From Xiphydria camelus (taxonomy: Eukaryota > Arthropoda > Insecta > Hymenoptera > Xiphydriidae), in the NCBI GenBank assembly GCA_963678675.1, contig OY783198.1, positions 2,795,001-2,859,000 of the forward strand: a stretch of DNA of 64,000 bases, given 5' to 3'. Position numbers and translations under genes: made by a program. The stretch's first letter is position 1. Each line of letters begins with the position of its first letter. Of the stretch, positions 11,876-23,946 are shown one piece after another. The notes under the pieces are model-generated. The model searched no databases and was not told the origin of the DNA. It was given only the letters and a program-made list of their open reading frames with translations.

Positions 11876-12957
11876 GATACTTTCGAGATTTTTCAAAGTA
11901 TCGGGGTAAAAAAATCGAATCGCGCTTCACTCTCTTTCGCACATGGCGCGCCGCGGACACCCGCGCTCGCTGCAGTTAACCCCTTCGCGACGACGACACG
12001 GCAACCCCCTCCCGCCGCGACGTACAATGGACGGTGCGACCCCGACGAACGGTGCGAGTGAGAAGCGGCGGGGGAGAGAGGGAGAGAGAGAGAGAGAGAG
12101 CGGGAGAGAGCGTTTTAAATTGAAAAATCGAATCCCCGCTCGTCATTGTTCGGGCTCGCCAGACCACGTCAGACATCACATGGCGCGCAGTTTGTAACTG
12201 TACTTTTAAATTCTCCCCGTCCCTCCTCCACCTCCCTCGCACTCCGTCTCACTCCCCCCGCGCCGATCTCGCGCGAGCGATCGATTCCGAAATGGGCGTT
12301 TCTCGACGGCGATCTTCCAGCGCGACAGAACCTCTCCGCACCGCGCCGCTCCTCTACGGATCGGTCCTCGGCGTATGCGTTGGCGCGTAGGTGCGACATA
12401 CGCGCTTAAATGTCACGCGTACGGGGCGCTCGCATCGCCCCAACCGATCGCGCGGAGTCGACGGAATCGCGCGCGCTATTTTTAGGCGGTGCGCTCGCGA
12501 CCCAAGGCAACCGATTCGAGAAAGCGCGTGCGCCAGGTAGGTACGCGGGGACGCGTATGCGTTCGAGAAAGAGAGAGATGCCGGAAAGGGGACTTAAAAA
12601 ACCACGGGGAGAGAGAGGAATCGCGTTATAGCAGCCGAGTACACGCGCTCGAAAGGAAGACGCGAACGACGGAGAAAAGCGGAAAGCGGGACTCGCGGGG
12701 GGTTCGTTTGGAAATCTCATTACTCTTCCTTTGCCCGCGATTACACGGGGCGGTCGTACCGAGTACACGCTCGTCCTTAGGTTTGCTCTCGTTATACACG
12801 TTCTCTAGAGACTTTCGTCGAAGCGTACAGATTCTTATTCGAGTAAGGAGTCGATCCTGTTCGACGCTTGCACATCGACTCGCGATACGGAACGATCGAT
12901 AGATCGACGACACACCGCGAGAAATAATTACCTATATATACCGGAGAGCGCGCCGAA

Positions 12958-14840
12958 CAAGAAATGTTTCCTTCGATCTCAAAGATACAATATAATTCCA
13001 GGATCAAGCCATCGTTTTTTTTTTTTTTTTTTCGTGCAAGATAATATGTGACGGGTTCGAGTAATTGTTTTTTTCGCGCAGAAAGAATTTCTCGTTCCAG
13101 TGAAGGTAGGGGAGAGTTGCCTATATTGAACCGGTACCTAAATTGAACCTCTTGGCTATTTTAAGTAAATGAGCATTTCTACTGATTCCAGAGATTTCGT
13201 TTTTTGTCAAAATTTTAAGCGCTGGTTCCAAAAATCATGCACTTATTAACGCACGTACTAACATATATACCCTATATATTGACTATATCTCAAAGGAAAT
13301 ATCAAATATTAACGTTTTTATGTACGAGAACATTTTTTTATCATGGAAAATCATCGATATCTCGGCGATTCTGTAAGATTTCCTCAATAAGTGCATGATT
13401 TTTGGAATGAGAGCTTAAGATTTTGAAAAAAATCGAAATTTCTGGAATCGAACTCTCGACCGTCCTATCTTGTGTATTGTTTCGCTTTGCTTACGAAAAT
13501 CATTAATATATTGAGGAAATCTCAAAGGAACACCGAGATACCCATGATTCTTTTATGAAAAAATTATTTTTCCGAGCATAAAATCGCTGATATCTTAGAT
13601 TTCCTTTGAGATATGGACCTGATAACTATGATTTTCGGAATTAGCGTGAAAAATACATCGGATAAGGTGGTCGAGAGATCGGTTTCAGAGATTTCAATTT
13701 TCACGAAAAATTGAAGAAATGTAAGGCCAAAAATCGAAATCTCTGGAATCGAACTCTCGACCATCCTATCTTATGTATTTTTTTGCGCTGATTACGAAAA
13801 TTATAGATACATTGAGGATATCTCAAAGGAAGACCGAAATATCGATGATTTTCCGTGAATAAAGTAATTTTCTGGTACATGAAATCACCGATATCTTATA
13901 TTTCCTTTGAGATATCGTCAATATATCTATAATTTTCGTAATCAGCGCGAAAAAATACATAAGATAGGATGGTCCAGAATTCGATTCTAGAGATTTCGAT
14001 TTTTGCGAAAAATCTAAGGCATACCCCTTAGATTTTTCGCAAAAATCGAAATCTCTGGAATTGAATTCTCGACCATCCTATCTTATGTATTTTTTCGCGC
14101 TGATTACGAAAATGACAGATATATTGACGATATCTCAAAGGAAGACCGAGATATCGATGATTTTCCGTGAAAAAAAGTAATTTTTTGGTACATGAAATCG
14201 CCGATATCTTATATTTCCTTTGAGAGATATCGTCAATATATGTACCATTTTCGGAATCAGCGTGAAAAAATACATCGGATAAGGTGGTCGAGAGATCGAT
14301 TTCAGAGATTTCAATTTTCGCGAAAAATTGAACTCGACCATCCTATCTTATGTATTTTTTTGCGCTGATTACGAAAATTATAGATATATTAAGGATATCT
14401 CAAAGGAAGACCGAAATATCGATGATTATTATCCGTGAAAAAAATTATTTTCTGGTACATGTATGAAATCACCGATATTTTATATTTCCTTTGAGATAGG
14501 TATCGTAAATATATCTGCCATTTTCAGAATCAGCGTGAAAAAATATATCAAATAGGGTGGTCGAGAGTTTGATTGAAAAAATTTCAAGAGAGTTAAAAAT
14601 TAAAATCTCTCATCTCATGTATATTTTGTAGGCATACTGACCAGTACTGAGGTTTGAATTTCTACTGATAGATGACGTGGAAATGCTCATTTACTTAAAA
14701 TAGCCAGGAGGTTCAATTTCGGTACCGGTTCAATATAGGCAACTCTCCCCTACTCTTGAATCAAGAATATATGACGGTCGACCGAGAATCCGTATTCTTA
14801 AAAATTTGTAAGATCATATTGTCGGTTGAGAAGAATACTA
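12958..14840. mobile_element. Family N MITE split by the 13109-14750 element
   Basis: The flanks of the inner element (12958-13106 and 14753-14840) line up with the uninterrupted copy at 49958-50249. They share CGAGTAATTG, a T-run followed by TTCGCGCAGAAAGAATTTCTC, and then GTCGACCGAGAATC. The left boundary is uncertain. Confidence 0.7.
13109..14750. mobile_element. 1.64-kb foldback DNA transposon with internal tandem repeats
   Basis: Both ends carry the same inverted repeat of about 75 bp starting GGGGAGAGTTGCCTATATTG, nearly perfect. TA lies directly outside each end (13107-13108 and 14751-14752), fitting a Tc1/mariner-type target. The interior has about four units of roughly 300 bp, marked by CTCTGGAATCGAACTCTCGA at about 13440 and 13741 and variants at 14053 and 14328. 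Each unit is itself imperfectly palindromic around CTCAAAGGAA and its complement. No transposase frame is present, so it is non-autonomous. Confidence 0.85.
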
Positions 14841-15083
14841 TCCTAAGTCCTTTTCTATTAATTTTGAGTATTACGCATTTAAAAGTTTCATTACCCTATA
14901 ACGAAGACGATTCTGGGCAATTTTTCGAGGTATGGTTTTTATTGTAATATATATATATATACTACATATATATAAATATTATGTAATTTATATATATATA
15001 TAAATAGTTACCCGAATTGGAACACACTGTTTCATGTTTCTTGTTTTTGGGCATAGAATAGTATTCTCCTCACAACCCGACGA
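14818..15083. repeat. Imperfect inverted repeat around a (TA)n core
   Basis: GAGAAGAATACTATCCTA near 14829 is mirrored by TAGAATAGTATTCTCCTC near 15054, with (TA)n blocks at 14947-14962 and 14990-15003 between them. It probably represents another decayed foldback element adjoining the family N copy. Confidence 0.5.
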
Positions 15084-15117
15084 TATGTTCCTCATGGAAA
15101 AAAAACCAGCAATTTTT

Positions 15118-15230
15118 ACTCGAGCTCATTTTCAAGAATTTGTACAGAGTAGACATTTCTATTTACCGTTGCAAACTGTACACAGAACAGCCTCCCCTGT
15201 ACAAATTTTTAAAAATCAGCTCGAATCTCA
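15118..15230. repeat. Short foldback sequence
   Basis: ACTCGAGCTCATTTTCAAGA is followed after about 60 bp by its imperfect complement ending AATCAGCTCGAAT, sharing a GTACAAATT core. It lies about 90 bp downstream, on the plus strand, of the (TA)n foldback and just beyond the donor side of the middle BCL11 exon. Confidence 0.5.
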
Positions 15231-15368
15231 GCGCTACTGGATGAAAGCGGTAAAAATGGCTGCTCTCTTTTTCCCCGTATCGATTCGAGACATATCTTTT
15301 TGACACCAACAATTATTTCTCCCCCTGTACTCTCATTCACGCCTCGTCTACGAACGCGCGATACTCAC

Positions 15369-15809
15369 CGGAATTGACGGTGTTCGTGTCGGCGTCGACG
15401 GACTCCGTCTTCAGTTTCTTCGGTAACTCCTCCTTCTCCTCCTCGAGGCCCTCCGTCCTCCTCTTGGGAGTGGAGCTGGCGCTGGCCCTGAGCTCTATGG
15501 GGCTGCCACCGTCGGGACCGGCGCCCTGAGGCGTCGGTGGACTCTCCACGCGGCTGCCCCTCTTGTTGATGGGCGCCGAGATGCTGGGTACCGAACTCAG
15601 CTTCTCCTGCTCGCTCTTCAGGGCGAGCGCGTCTTCGGGGTCCGAGTCTTCGGGGGCGGCCGCGGGCGGTGGACTGTGGCAGCCTTGCAGGGTGCTCCGA
15701 CAGTGATTGACTTTGTGCTCGATGAATCGTACGATCTCACCGAGAGGGTAGGAGGCTCTGCAGCCCCCGCATTGGACGGTGTCTGGCGTGGAGCCTTTCG
15801 ACGTTTCCG
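15369..15809 (-). CDS. BCL11 (CG9650 homologue): BCL11-family transcription factor, middle coding exon with N-terminal CCHC finger
   Basis: This 441-nt exon lies between a good acceptor (TGTCCTTTGCTTCCAG) and donor (TTCCG followed by GTGAGTAT). It enters and leaves in phase 1: its first two bases complete an Ala codon begun by the 66-nt exon, and its final G joins AA of the last exon to make Glu160. It encodes the N-terminal CCHC zinc finger typical of BCL11 proteins, with C26, C29, H44 and C49 around the motif SYPLGEIVRFIEHK. In vertebrate BCL11 this finger serves self-association, which is family knowledge not tested here. The rest is a polar linker of Pro, Ser and acidic residues, followed by a basic patch with the motif PKRRTEGLEEEKEELPKKLK, a possible nuclear-localisation or short coiled stretch. 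The nearest exons are about 11.7 kb downstream and 16.8 kb upstream. Confidence 0.92.
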
Positions 15810-15973
15810 CTGGAAGCAAAGGACACCTCGCGAATTATAGAGACGAGCGATATATCCTACATGGGATGATGTGTTTCGCGAGAAAATGCACGGGAGTTCG
15901 ATATCGACGTTTTCTCGGTGCGACGAGCGAGCTTCGAGATAGTCTGTAAGAATTCACCCCGGACTCTCTCTCT

Positions 15974-16247
15974 CTGAGGAAAATATCTTGGTCGACCTAA
16001 CCAAAACCCTGCGGGATGAGACGATGACCAAAAATTTCACCGTTTGGTGAAATATGGATCCTTCGTTCACACATTTGGTTAGACTGAGCACTTTTTAGTT
16101 AGAATAACTAAACGTTTGGTTGGAATAATTAAACATTTTGTTAGAGTAACTAGATATCTGATTCAACTGGACCAGTATTTTGGTTAGAATAATAAAACGT
16201 GTCTAACTAGATGCGTTTTGTCATTTTAACCTAATTATTTTTCCGAG
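15974..16247 (+). mobile_element. Family A MITE
   Basis: Full-length copy of about 274 bp from CTGAGGAAAATATCTTGGTC to ACCTAATTATTTTTCCGAG, with the internal GAAATATGGATCC box and repeated AGAATAACTAAACG-type motifs. It lies 165 bp upstream of the middle exon's acceptor on the minus strand. Confidence 0.85.
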
Positions 16248-16608
16248 TACACGGATCTTGAATGGAAACTTTTCTCAGAGTTCTCCAGAAATTTCCTCTA
16301 TTTTCCGGAATATTCAATCCGACGCGATAAATAATTCTCGCGCCGATTAAAAAATTCGCCAACTTATCAAGGAATCTCAAAAAAGAATGAAGCTATCGTG
16401 CCAAAATTTCACAATAAGACGCGTGCGGTCCATCCCGAGGGGGAGAAATAGGCGAGCCTCGATGACCTCGGAGTTTCGCGATTGCATACTGAGAGAAAAG
16501 CGAGTGGTTGAATCAAGCATAATCGCAAGATTGAATTTTCCTTGTTGCTAGTACCATATTTACAATTTGACAGACCGTGAATGCAGTCGAGATGAACTTT
16601 GTTGCACG

Positions 16609-16796
16609 GTTATAGTAATAATAAGATTGTAGTTTGCGATAACCACAGACCATGGTCTGATTAGCCACAAAAGTAGATCAATAATATTACTGCATAGTCA
16701 TGTTAACCGTATAAAAAAGAAAAGGTTAGGGACTTCTATCGATCATGCTGCAGGTTGACCTGGTTGCAGTAACCTTAATCTCTTGTTACTGTAACC
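16609..16796. repeat. Decayed foldback sequence
   Basis: GGTTATAGTAATAATAAGAT near 16609 pairs with the complement of the stretch ending TGTTACTGTAACC near 16795, and a near-perfect palindrome AGACCATGGTCT lies inside. Its family is unknown. Confidence 0.45.
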
Positions 16797-17272
16797 AGAA
16801 TCTTACTATTTAGAACAACTATGGAATCGCGGTTGGCGCCAAAATCGACCACGATTTCTACCGAAATTATAGTTCCTTCAACCAGATTTTTCTCCGAGCG
16901 CATCACCGCGAAAACGTTTCCGTGTGACCGAGCGATTTCACGTTCCTCGATCGGACCGGATATCGCGTGTCGAGGGTCGCGCGGGACTCGTAATAATTCA
17001 CGGGGACGATTCGGCCGCGGAGAGGTCCCGAGGTCACCCGCAGACGTCACAATTCACTTTTAGGGTCCTTCGAGAGCATTCTTGGCAAGCCTGGGCACAC
17101 TCCCCGCCCCCCTCACTGCCCCAACATATCCGCGGGAGCATTAACATAGAGATTGGCAGGAGTTCATATATCGATCTTTTCGTCGGTAGTCGAGTACCGC
17201 GTATATCCATCCGGCCGACTCGCTAGCCCGCGAAAACAACCCCGTCTGTCTGGAATTGTCTTTCTCGTTTCG

Positions 17273-17292
17273 TTCGTTCGTTCGTTCGTTCG
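17273..17292 (+). repeat. (TCGT)n microsatellite
   Basis: Five or so tandem TTCG tetramers; a second tract of the same motif is at about 46728-46745. Confidence 0.9.
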
Positions 17293-18089
17293 AGCGCGGG
17301 CGCGCCTTTTATTTCCTCCGTCCACCCCTCCCCCTCCGCCGTCGACCTCTCCCCGTCCGCTCCTTTCTCTCTTTATCTATCCGCGGGATTTTTTTTCTTT
17401 TTTTATTTACTTCTTCCCTTCCTTCTTATTTAAACCGAGCGAGTTGCGGCAGCGAGAGATACGCGGAAACACTCGCCCCCGTAAAACCGCGCGCGAGGGT
17501 CGCCGTTCGATTCTTTCTGGGCGGAGTCCCGAGGCTGCTCCCGTGTATACCTATATGCTGACCACAGCTGACCAGGGCGCAAGCTCAATTTTAAGCCACA
17601 CCTTTGAATTTTTTTCACGCGACTTCAGAGAAGGGTGCGAGCGGAGGGTGGCAAGGAGGGGGGACGGGAGATCGTCCGCCGCGAGAGGAGCGAGATTCCG
17701 GCGACGTTGGCGCGATTTTTGCGACGACCTCCGAATTCGCCGCGGCGAACGGCGGGGGATCGCTTTCTCGCTCCTCCGGCCGATCGTCTAAACGCTCCCG
17801 ACGCGAGACAAGCCCGGAGCGGAAGAGAGCCGGTGGGAAGAAACGACGTCGGAGAAGACTCGCTCTGCTCCGCTCGTCCCTCGAAAGCAGGAAACGAGAT
17901 AAGCGCGGCGAGACCCCCTCCGTACGAGAAACGGACGAGACACAATCGTCGTTCCCCTTTTCGCGCCATTCTTCGAAAATCCGAGATTTTAATCGGCGCG
18001 GGAGGGATACGTTCACCTATATTTGGGAGGGGCAAAAAAGTCGGTAAAAACTCCCGAAAGACGAGAAGCTCGGCTGAATTGTAACCCCG

Positions 18090-18215
18090 GAGAGGAGAGA
18101 GATAGAGAGAGAGAGAGAACGAGAGAGGAGGAGAGGAAGGTAAGAAAACGAGAGTGAAGAGACCAACAGAGAGAGAAAGAGAGAGAGAGAGAAAGAAAGA
18201 GAGAGAGTGAGAGCG
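18090..18215 (+). repeat. GA-rich low-complexity tract
   Basis: About 125 bp of purine-rich sequence with several short (GA)n and GAAA runs; complementary open frames of Ser/Leu repeats are artefacts of it. Confidence 0.9.
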
Positions 18216-19039
18216 CGGAGAGAGGAGAGTCGTTCAATGGACCTCGGGTCCGTTATTCGCCTACGATTCAAAAGCGCTCGGTTAGAAACAAGAGACGCGC
18301 GACCGGTCGTTAGCGACAATAGGCTTTTGTTTTTTCGGGGGCAGATGTTGGACCGAAACTCGCCAGCACCTCGATGAGGAGGGGGGGACGACCGACATTA
18401 CCGATCGCGCGGCGGAGAGCGCCCTCAGAGTCTGCCGCGAAGGAGGAGAGGCGACGAACTTTGAAAGCCCGCGCGAGCGCGAGGGAGGAGGACGCACAGG
18501 CGTCCGCGAGGACGCGGGGCGCGAACGTTTTCGGACGAATATCGGGGAGACGGAGGAGAGAGCGAGGAGGGTCCTCCGCCCGGGCGGAGACGAGGTCCGC
18601 GGCGTATATGTATAACATAAAAATACGATATCGCGCTCCTCGAACGTAAGTTGGATTGCTTACAAATTGGCCTATACATTCGTAATGCCGTGGCGTTGCG
18701 TTGCGCGTCGGGGTGCCGGATCGCGCGCCCGGTCCTTTATTGGCGTCTTTCGGTAATTTCTGCCGGGACAAGGATCTCGGCGGGACGATTGGGAGAAGAA
18801 TCTGTATCTGCGCGGGACCGGGGTGGTCGTTAGGCCGGGAGATTAATAGCGAGAGCGAGGTGCTCGAGCGAGATAGACCTCCGATATATACGGCCGCTCC
18901 TTCCGACGGATCGAATCGACGCGATCCCGCTCCGATTGTACACCTATACCTATGTACTCGTACGACGCTGCACCGCGATTCGGAGATGATCAATTCGCCC
19001 CGGAGATGTTCTCCTCGCGGCTGGTTTACCTCGAATGGA

Positions 19040-19577
19040 CGGAGAAAAAGAATTAGTTGGATCTACTGATAATTACTTCCGGGTCGCAAGTAATTACTTG
19101 TTTACATCGATTTGCTCTTTTTTCATATTAATTAGATATTTCTTCCTTGCAATCACATATTATACTATTAAACATGTCTGTTTTGAATTCACAAATTGTG
19201 TTGGAAGCCTCAAACAAACACGAAGGTGTTGTATACAATTACTAATAATTTCTCGAAAAAAAAAAACACAAATTCCATGAGGAATGTATTGGAAAATGAC
19301 GATGAATATTGTAGAATCCTGATAAAATATCATAAAATCACAATACGTATCGTAAATTACCAAATGTTTTTGAATTTCACAATAATTAGGTCTGTAAATT
19401 GAATTTACAGATGTGTTGGGAGCTTTTGACAACTTCTAACGGTGTACTATTCGACACCATTGCTCAGAAGAAACATCTAATTGATGTATCAAGAAATTTA
19501 ATTGGTATAAATAAATAATTACTTGCGACCCCGCAAGCAATCGTCAGTAGATCCGACCAATTCGTTTTTCTCTGCGT
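19040..19577. mobile_element. Family B hairpin MITE with an expanded centre
   Basis: The outer arms match family B: GAGAAAAAGAATTAGTTGGA at the left, and at the right AATAATTACTTGCGACCCCG with the complementary end. The copy is about 540 bp instead of 255. The extra 280 bp in the centre is flanked by two direct repeats of about 60 bp (about 19177-19235 and 19391-19450; shared motif TGTGTTGGGAGC or TTGTGTTGGAAGC). Confidence 0.75.
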
Positions 19578-22500
19578 ACTTTGCTTCGATTCCGACCATC
19601 GATCGTCCGCGTTCCGATGGATTCTCGCACGATTGTATCCCGGAAGGAAGCCGGGATGCGGAGGCGCTTCGCGGCGATGCCACTGCAATCCGCTACGGCG
19701 ATACTCACCCCGGTCTCGCGTCGCGACAAACCGCGAGAGCTGGAAATATAAGGATAACCCCGGGCGATATTCTTGTTAGGGCATCGGGCCTGTCAAAACG
19801 TCCAGAGGACACATCGAAACAATTGAATTACGATCATCCCCAGGGCGAGCCCCGACCGAAACCAATAATTCCATTATCCATTAGTATTGGGTAGCGCCAA
19901 TTTCCTTCTCGCTCTCTCTCTCTCTCTCTCTCCCTCTCTTTCTCGACGCGAGCATTAGACGCGCGCGTATACCTACGTATGGTCCCTCCTCGTGATCGGG
20001 AGAGAAAGAGGGAGCGCGAGGGACGAACCGGTGAGGTGAAGCAGGAGGAAGAGAAGGAGCCAAGGAACGGTGAGGTTCGAAGAGGACAACGAGCAAGACG
20101 GAGAGGGGGGAGCGTCCTTTGATTCGATCGACGTATAACCAGACAGATTAACAAATTAATCCCATTGTACCATCCGAGGTCACGTGACATGTACGTGCAC
20201 ACGTTCGGGTCCGTTACGTCTATGGTTCGGGAATGTCTGTGTGCGTGGCGGGGGGAGGGATGCACACCGTAGAACGCTACGTAGTTTGCATGCGAGTGGA
20301 GAGTCGGTCCTATAAACAGTCGCGGAGAATTTCCCGTCTTGCGGGGGGAGAAATCCTGCTCCTCTCGAAAATTTTATCCGGACGTGTTTTACATTCTCCG
20401 TCCGTTGCAACGCGCTGCTCGACTCTTCCGCTCCGTTTTCTCCGCGGGAAATCAGAAAAAAAGGAAAGACAACATTTACCCTTCCGCGTCATGATCACCG
20501 CTCGTTCCGCGAATCGAATACCGTTAAGATCCACCGAGCCACACTTCGCACGACACTCCCGCGAACATCGACGCGTAACCGACTCAGACGCGCGAGCGAC
20601 ACATGTCGGGGGAAAGGGGGAGAAACGGAGCCGCGCGCGCGCGCTCTGATTTCGGAACGAACGGTCTCGATTCGAACTGCTGTTCGGTCACGGCACGGGA
20701 GACCCGATCCGGTCCATGCTCGGATGCTGACTGGAGATCGGCAGGCTCACCGGGCCCCCGACAGGATATCAAAAGAATAGAAAGGACCTTCCGAGGGGTG
20801 GGGATAATTTTTATAGAAAACCCCCACTTTTTTTTTTCAACCCCCTCAGACTTTCCCCAGGGGTAAGTGTTTTTTGGGTCAACCCTCCTGCGCCTTCCTT
20901 CCTTCCTTCCTCGCTCGCTCTCTCGCTTCCTCTGCTTCTCGCTCGCCTCCTCGACTCGTCGAACGTACGTGACACAAAGGATTCAAAATGGCGTCCCGCA
21001 AGTTTTTTCTCCCTGCAAGAAGCTCCCCGCACCTCGCGTACCCCTGCGTGTCGTCTCCGTGCGCGAGGAGCAAAAAAGAACTCTCTGCGACGGGGTACAA
21101 AAATCAGTTCCGCGTCCCCCCCCCCCCCCCCCGTTCGCCGAAGGAGATCGCTCGCAGCGGTAGCGGCGTGGCAGAGGAGCGGGATTTTAACTGACCTGAC
21201 CTAATTTAGAATCCTCTCTGGATATCTTGCATTTTTTAAACGCACATTCAAGCGAAGCACATTTTTTCTCAGGATTCTAGCCTTCGGCATATCGAGGGAT
21301 CACTACCTATACGATCGGAGATGAAATTTCGTTGACGAAAAAAAAAAAATTAAAAAATCGTTGAAACTCCCACATATACATAATGTATGTACATCATAAC
21401 GAGGCTGAACTTACACGCCAGGAAATAAACTCGAATAACTGTTGTCTCGTCATTCATAAACATTTGGCTTACATCTCGAGATGCAAGATTTTATTACAGA
21501 TGAAAAAGTAATCCTCAAAAAAGACATCATACAAAAATCATAGCCAAAAGCTCACAGATAATGAGAAAATAGCGATTCCAGCTTCTCTTACGGCGAGTAA
21601 GTTCGGACTCACACGCTGCATAGCTTCCGAAGAATTCGAGCCTGTGTGGGAACTCGACGGACAGGCGTCTCGAAGAGCGCGCGGAGAGAGAGTGCCCCGA
21701 TGGACGGAAACGGCGAGTGTCACTCCGGGGACAAACGGGTGAAATCAGTGACCACCCCGTCACGGCCTCTCTCCCGTACCGACAGATCCGTCCGTGTGCG
21801 GCCCAGAAAAATACTCTCTCCCATTCGCGCGGAGTTATGAAAAATATGAAATCTGGTTCTCACGGACCCTGAATGGGGCCGGCCCATGCGCGTATCGTGG
21901 GAGGATCTAGCCGCTCCTTTGTGCGGCAGGACATTGTCCATTGAGAACGGCAAAACAGGTCCTAGAGTTGACCTGTCCCTCGGCTTTCAGTCGCCCCTTT
22001 GAAAAACCCTTTCCTCGATTTTTGATCAAAATAAATCATGTGGGTACAGTTATGCGTCCAGGTGCCGCGCGGCCGGACGCATGCTCCTCGCTCGACCGCG
22101 CGCTCCGGCGAGATGCGGCGATCCGGGAGAGAGAGAGAGAGGGAGAGAGAGAGACTCCTCTCGCGCGCACCTTTTCTCTTCGCCAAATCAACCCTTCGGC
22201 CGGGAGTCCGCGCGCTCGGAGGTAAAAAAGGAATAGACGTTCGACGCGTCGACGCTTTTTTCCTTTTCCACGGCGCACTCTCGAGTACAGGTGCGCGATA
22301 CCGCGCCTTTTCAACCCACCTCCCTCATCCGGAAACCCGGGGGAGGACGGTTCTGAAAAAAAAAAAAAATAATAAAAAAAAAGAAGAGCGAGCGAGCGAG
22401 CGAGCGACCAACGGGAAAGCGCTGAATCGCGAAGCAGCCTGCTTTGTGTTGTCCGGCACAGTCAGCCGAGCGCGCATCGGTTAATTAGAAACTTCTATGT

Positions 22501-23675
22501 GTGCCCGCGCGTTCGTTACATTATTCAAAACATCCCCCCGCGCTCGCGAGCGCGCACGGCGCTCGCTGCTGCAAAACGCCGAATACAAACTTTTGACAAC
22601 GCGCGAAGTGCCGAACCGTGTACACGCGTAATAATTAACGAACACGTGCTTTTCCCGTGACCCGCGGGGGGAAAATAACGAAAACCTAGTGATACGCGCG
22701 CGCTTTCTAGGCGTGGAAAGCGTCCGGTGGTTTTCCGAACGGGGGATGCAGGCGATTGAAATTTGTTCCCGTCTCCTTCGCAGCGAGAGTACGGATCAAA
22801 AACGACGGTACAGGTACGTTGAAGACAATAATTGACGCGAGCCCGCTCTCGCCATAAAAAGCCGAGAACGCGAGAGCTCGACACTCACACACGGAAATCC
22901 GTCGATAGCTCGGAGTCACACGACCGACCACCGCGACTGTACAAGACGTACCTACGCGTACACTCCACGAGCCGCCCCGGCATGCGTCAGCCGTGTCGAC
23001 GCGCTCGTTGCGCTTGGACACGTTCGATTTCTTTCTCGAAAAAAAAAAGTGTAAACCGTCTGGGAAACCGGGGGGAAGGAAAAGAGGAGGCGGGGGGCAC
23101 AGTCCGTTAGGAAGATTACACAAAACTCGTTCCAGCCGATAAATTCGTCGTTCGAGTCGACGCGTTCGGAACCCCGCGGCTGGAGCGAAACACCGCGTCC
23201 ACCGCTGACGGAAAAGTCAGATAGGAGCGACCCCACGCGCGCGCGCGGATGCCTAACGAGCGCGAACCGCGCCTGTACCGCGGGCCACCGGACGAGCGAG
23301 TTAGGCGCGGCTATGGAAATGCGCGCCCTTTGCGCCTCGACGTTTCTGGTGCACCCCCCTTCGAGACTTGCCACTTCCCACGACGCGACGGAGAGTCTCG
23401 AACGAATGCATCCTCGAGAAGTATACGAAGAGAGATTGCGATAAAGGTTTTTTTTTTACTCTAGAAGTAATCGGCGATGGAAGAGGGCAAATCGGCAAGG
23501 AAACCGGGTGCGCGACCTCCGCGGATGTGGGATAAGGACGTGAATACGGAATGCAACCTTCTCTGCTCGGCGGCGAAGTTTCGAGTCACTCGAGCGAGCG
23601 AGTCTATTGTAGCCCGGATAGCACGGCGAGTGAACAATTACATTTCAACGTTCGTCCTGCTATCGAGTCGATACG

Positions 23676-23946
23676 CTGAGAAAAATAACTCGGTTAAAAT
23701 ATGACAAGACGCATCTGGTTAAAGGAGTCTAATTATTTTAAACAAAATACTAGTAAATTGTGAACCAAGTGTTTACTTGTTCCAACTACGTGTTTAATTA
23801 TTCTAATTACACATATCTTGCTATTCTCTCATCAGAAAATGGCCAGTCTGACCAAATATATATAGATGGAAGATCTATATTTTACCAAACGGTTTGGTTA
23901 TCGTCTTCAGGATTTTGGTTTGATTGATCAGGTTTTTTTTTCACAG
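23676..23946 (-). mobile_element. Family A MITE, reversed
   Basis: Starts CGCTGAGAAAAATAACTCGG and ends near TTTTTCACAG. It contains the complement of the GAAATATGGATCC region (AGATCTATATTTTACC) and GGTTATCGTCTTCAGGATTT. Confidence 0.8.

Larger units (their letters stand above)
3638..15368 (-). other. Intron between the last two coding exons (about 11.7 kb)
   Basis: GT at 15368-15367 and AG at 3639-3638 bound this intron. It contains CpG-rich unique sequence with many spurious open frames, transposon remnants listed separately (5413-5920, 7750-8286, 9369-9930, 10587-10843, 12958-14840), a degenerate tandem duplication at 6500-6890 and (GA)n/(CT)n tracts. In 3638-5400, 8290-9368, 9931-10586 and 11000-12957 I see no coding or RNA feature. 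Confidence 0.85.

Noticed and set aside
13440..14600. CRISPR-like array
   Set aside because: The repeated units are about 300 bp, palindromic and without unique spacers, and the genome is eukaryotic.
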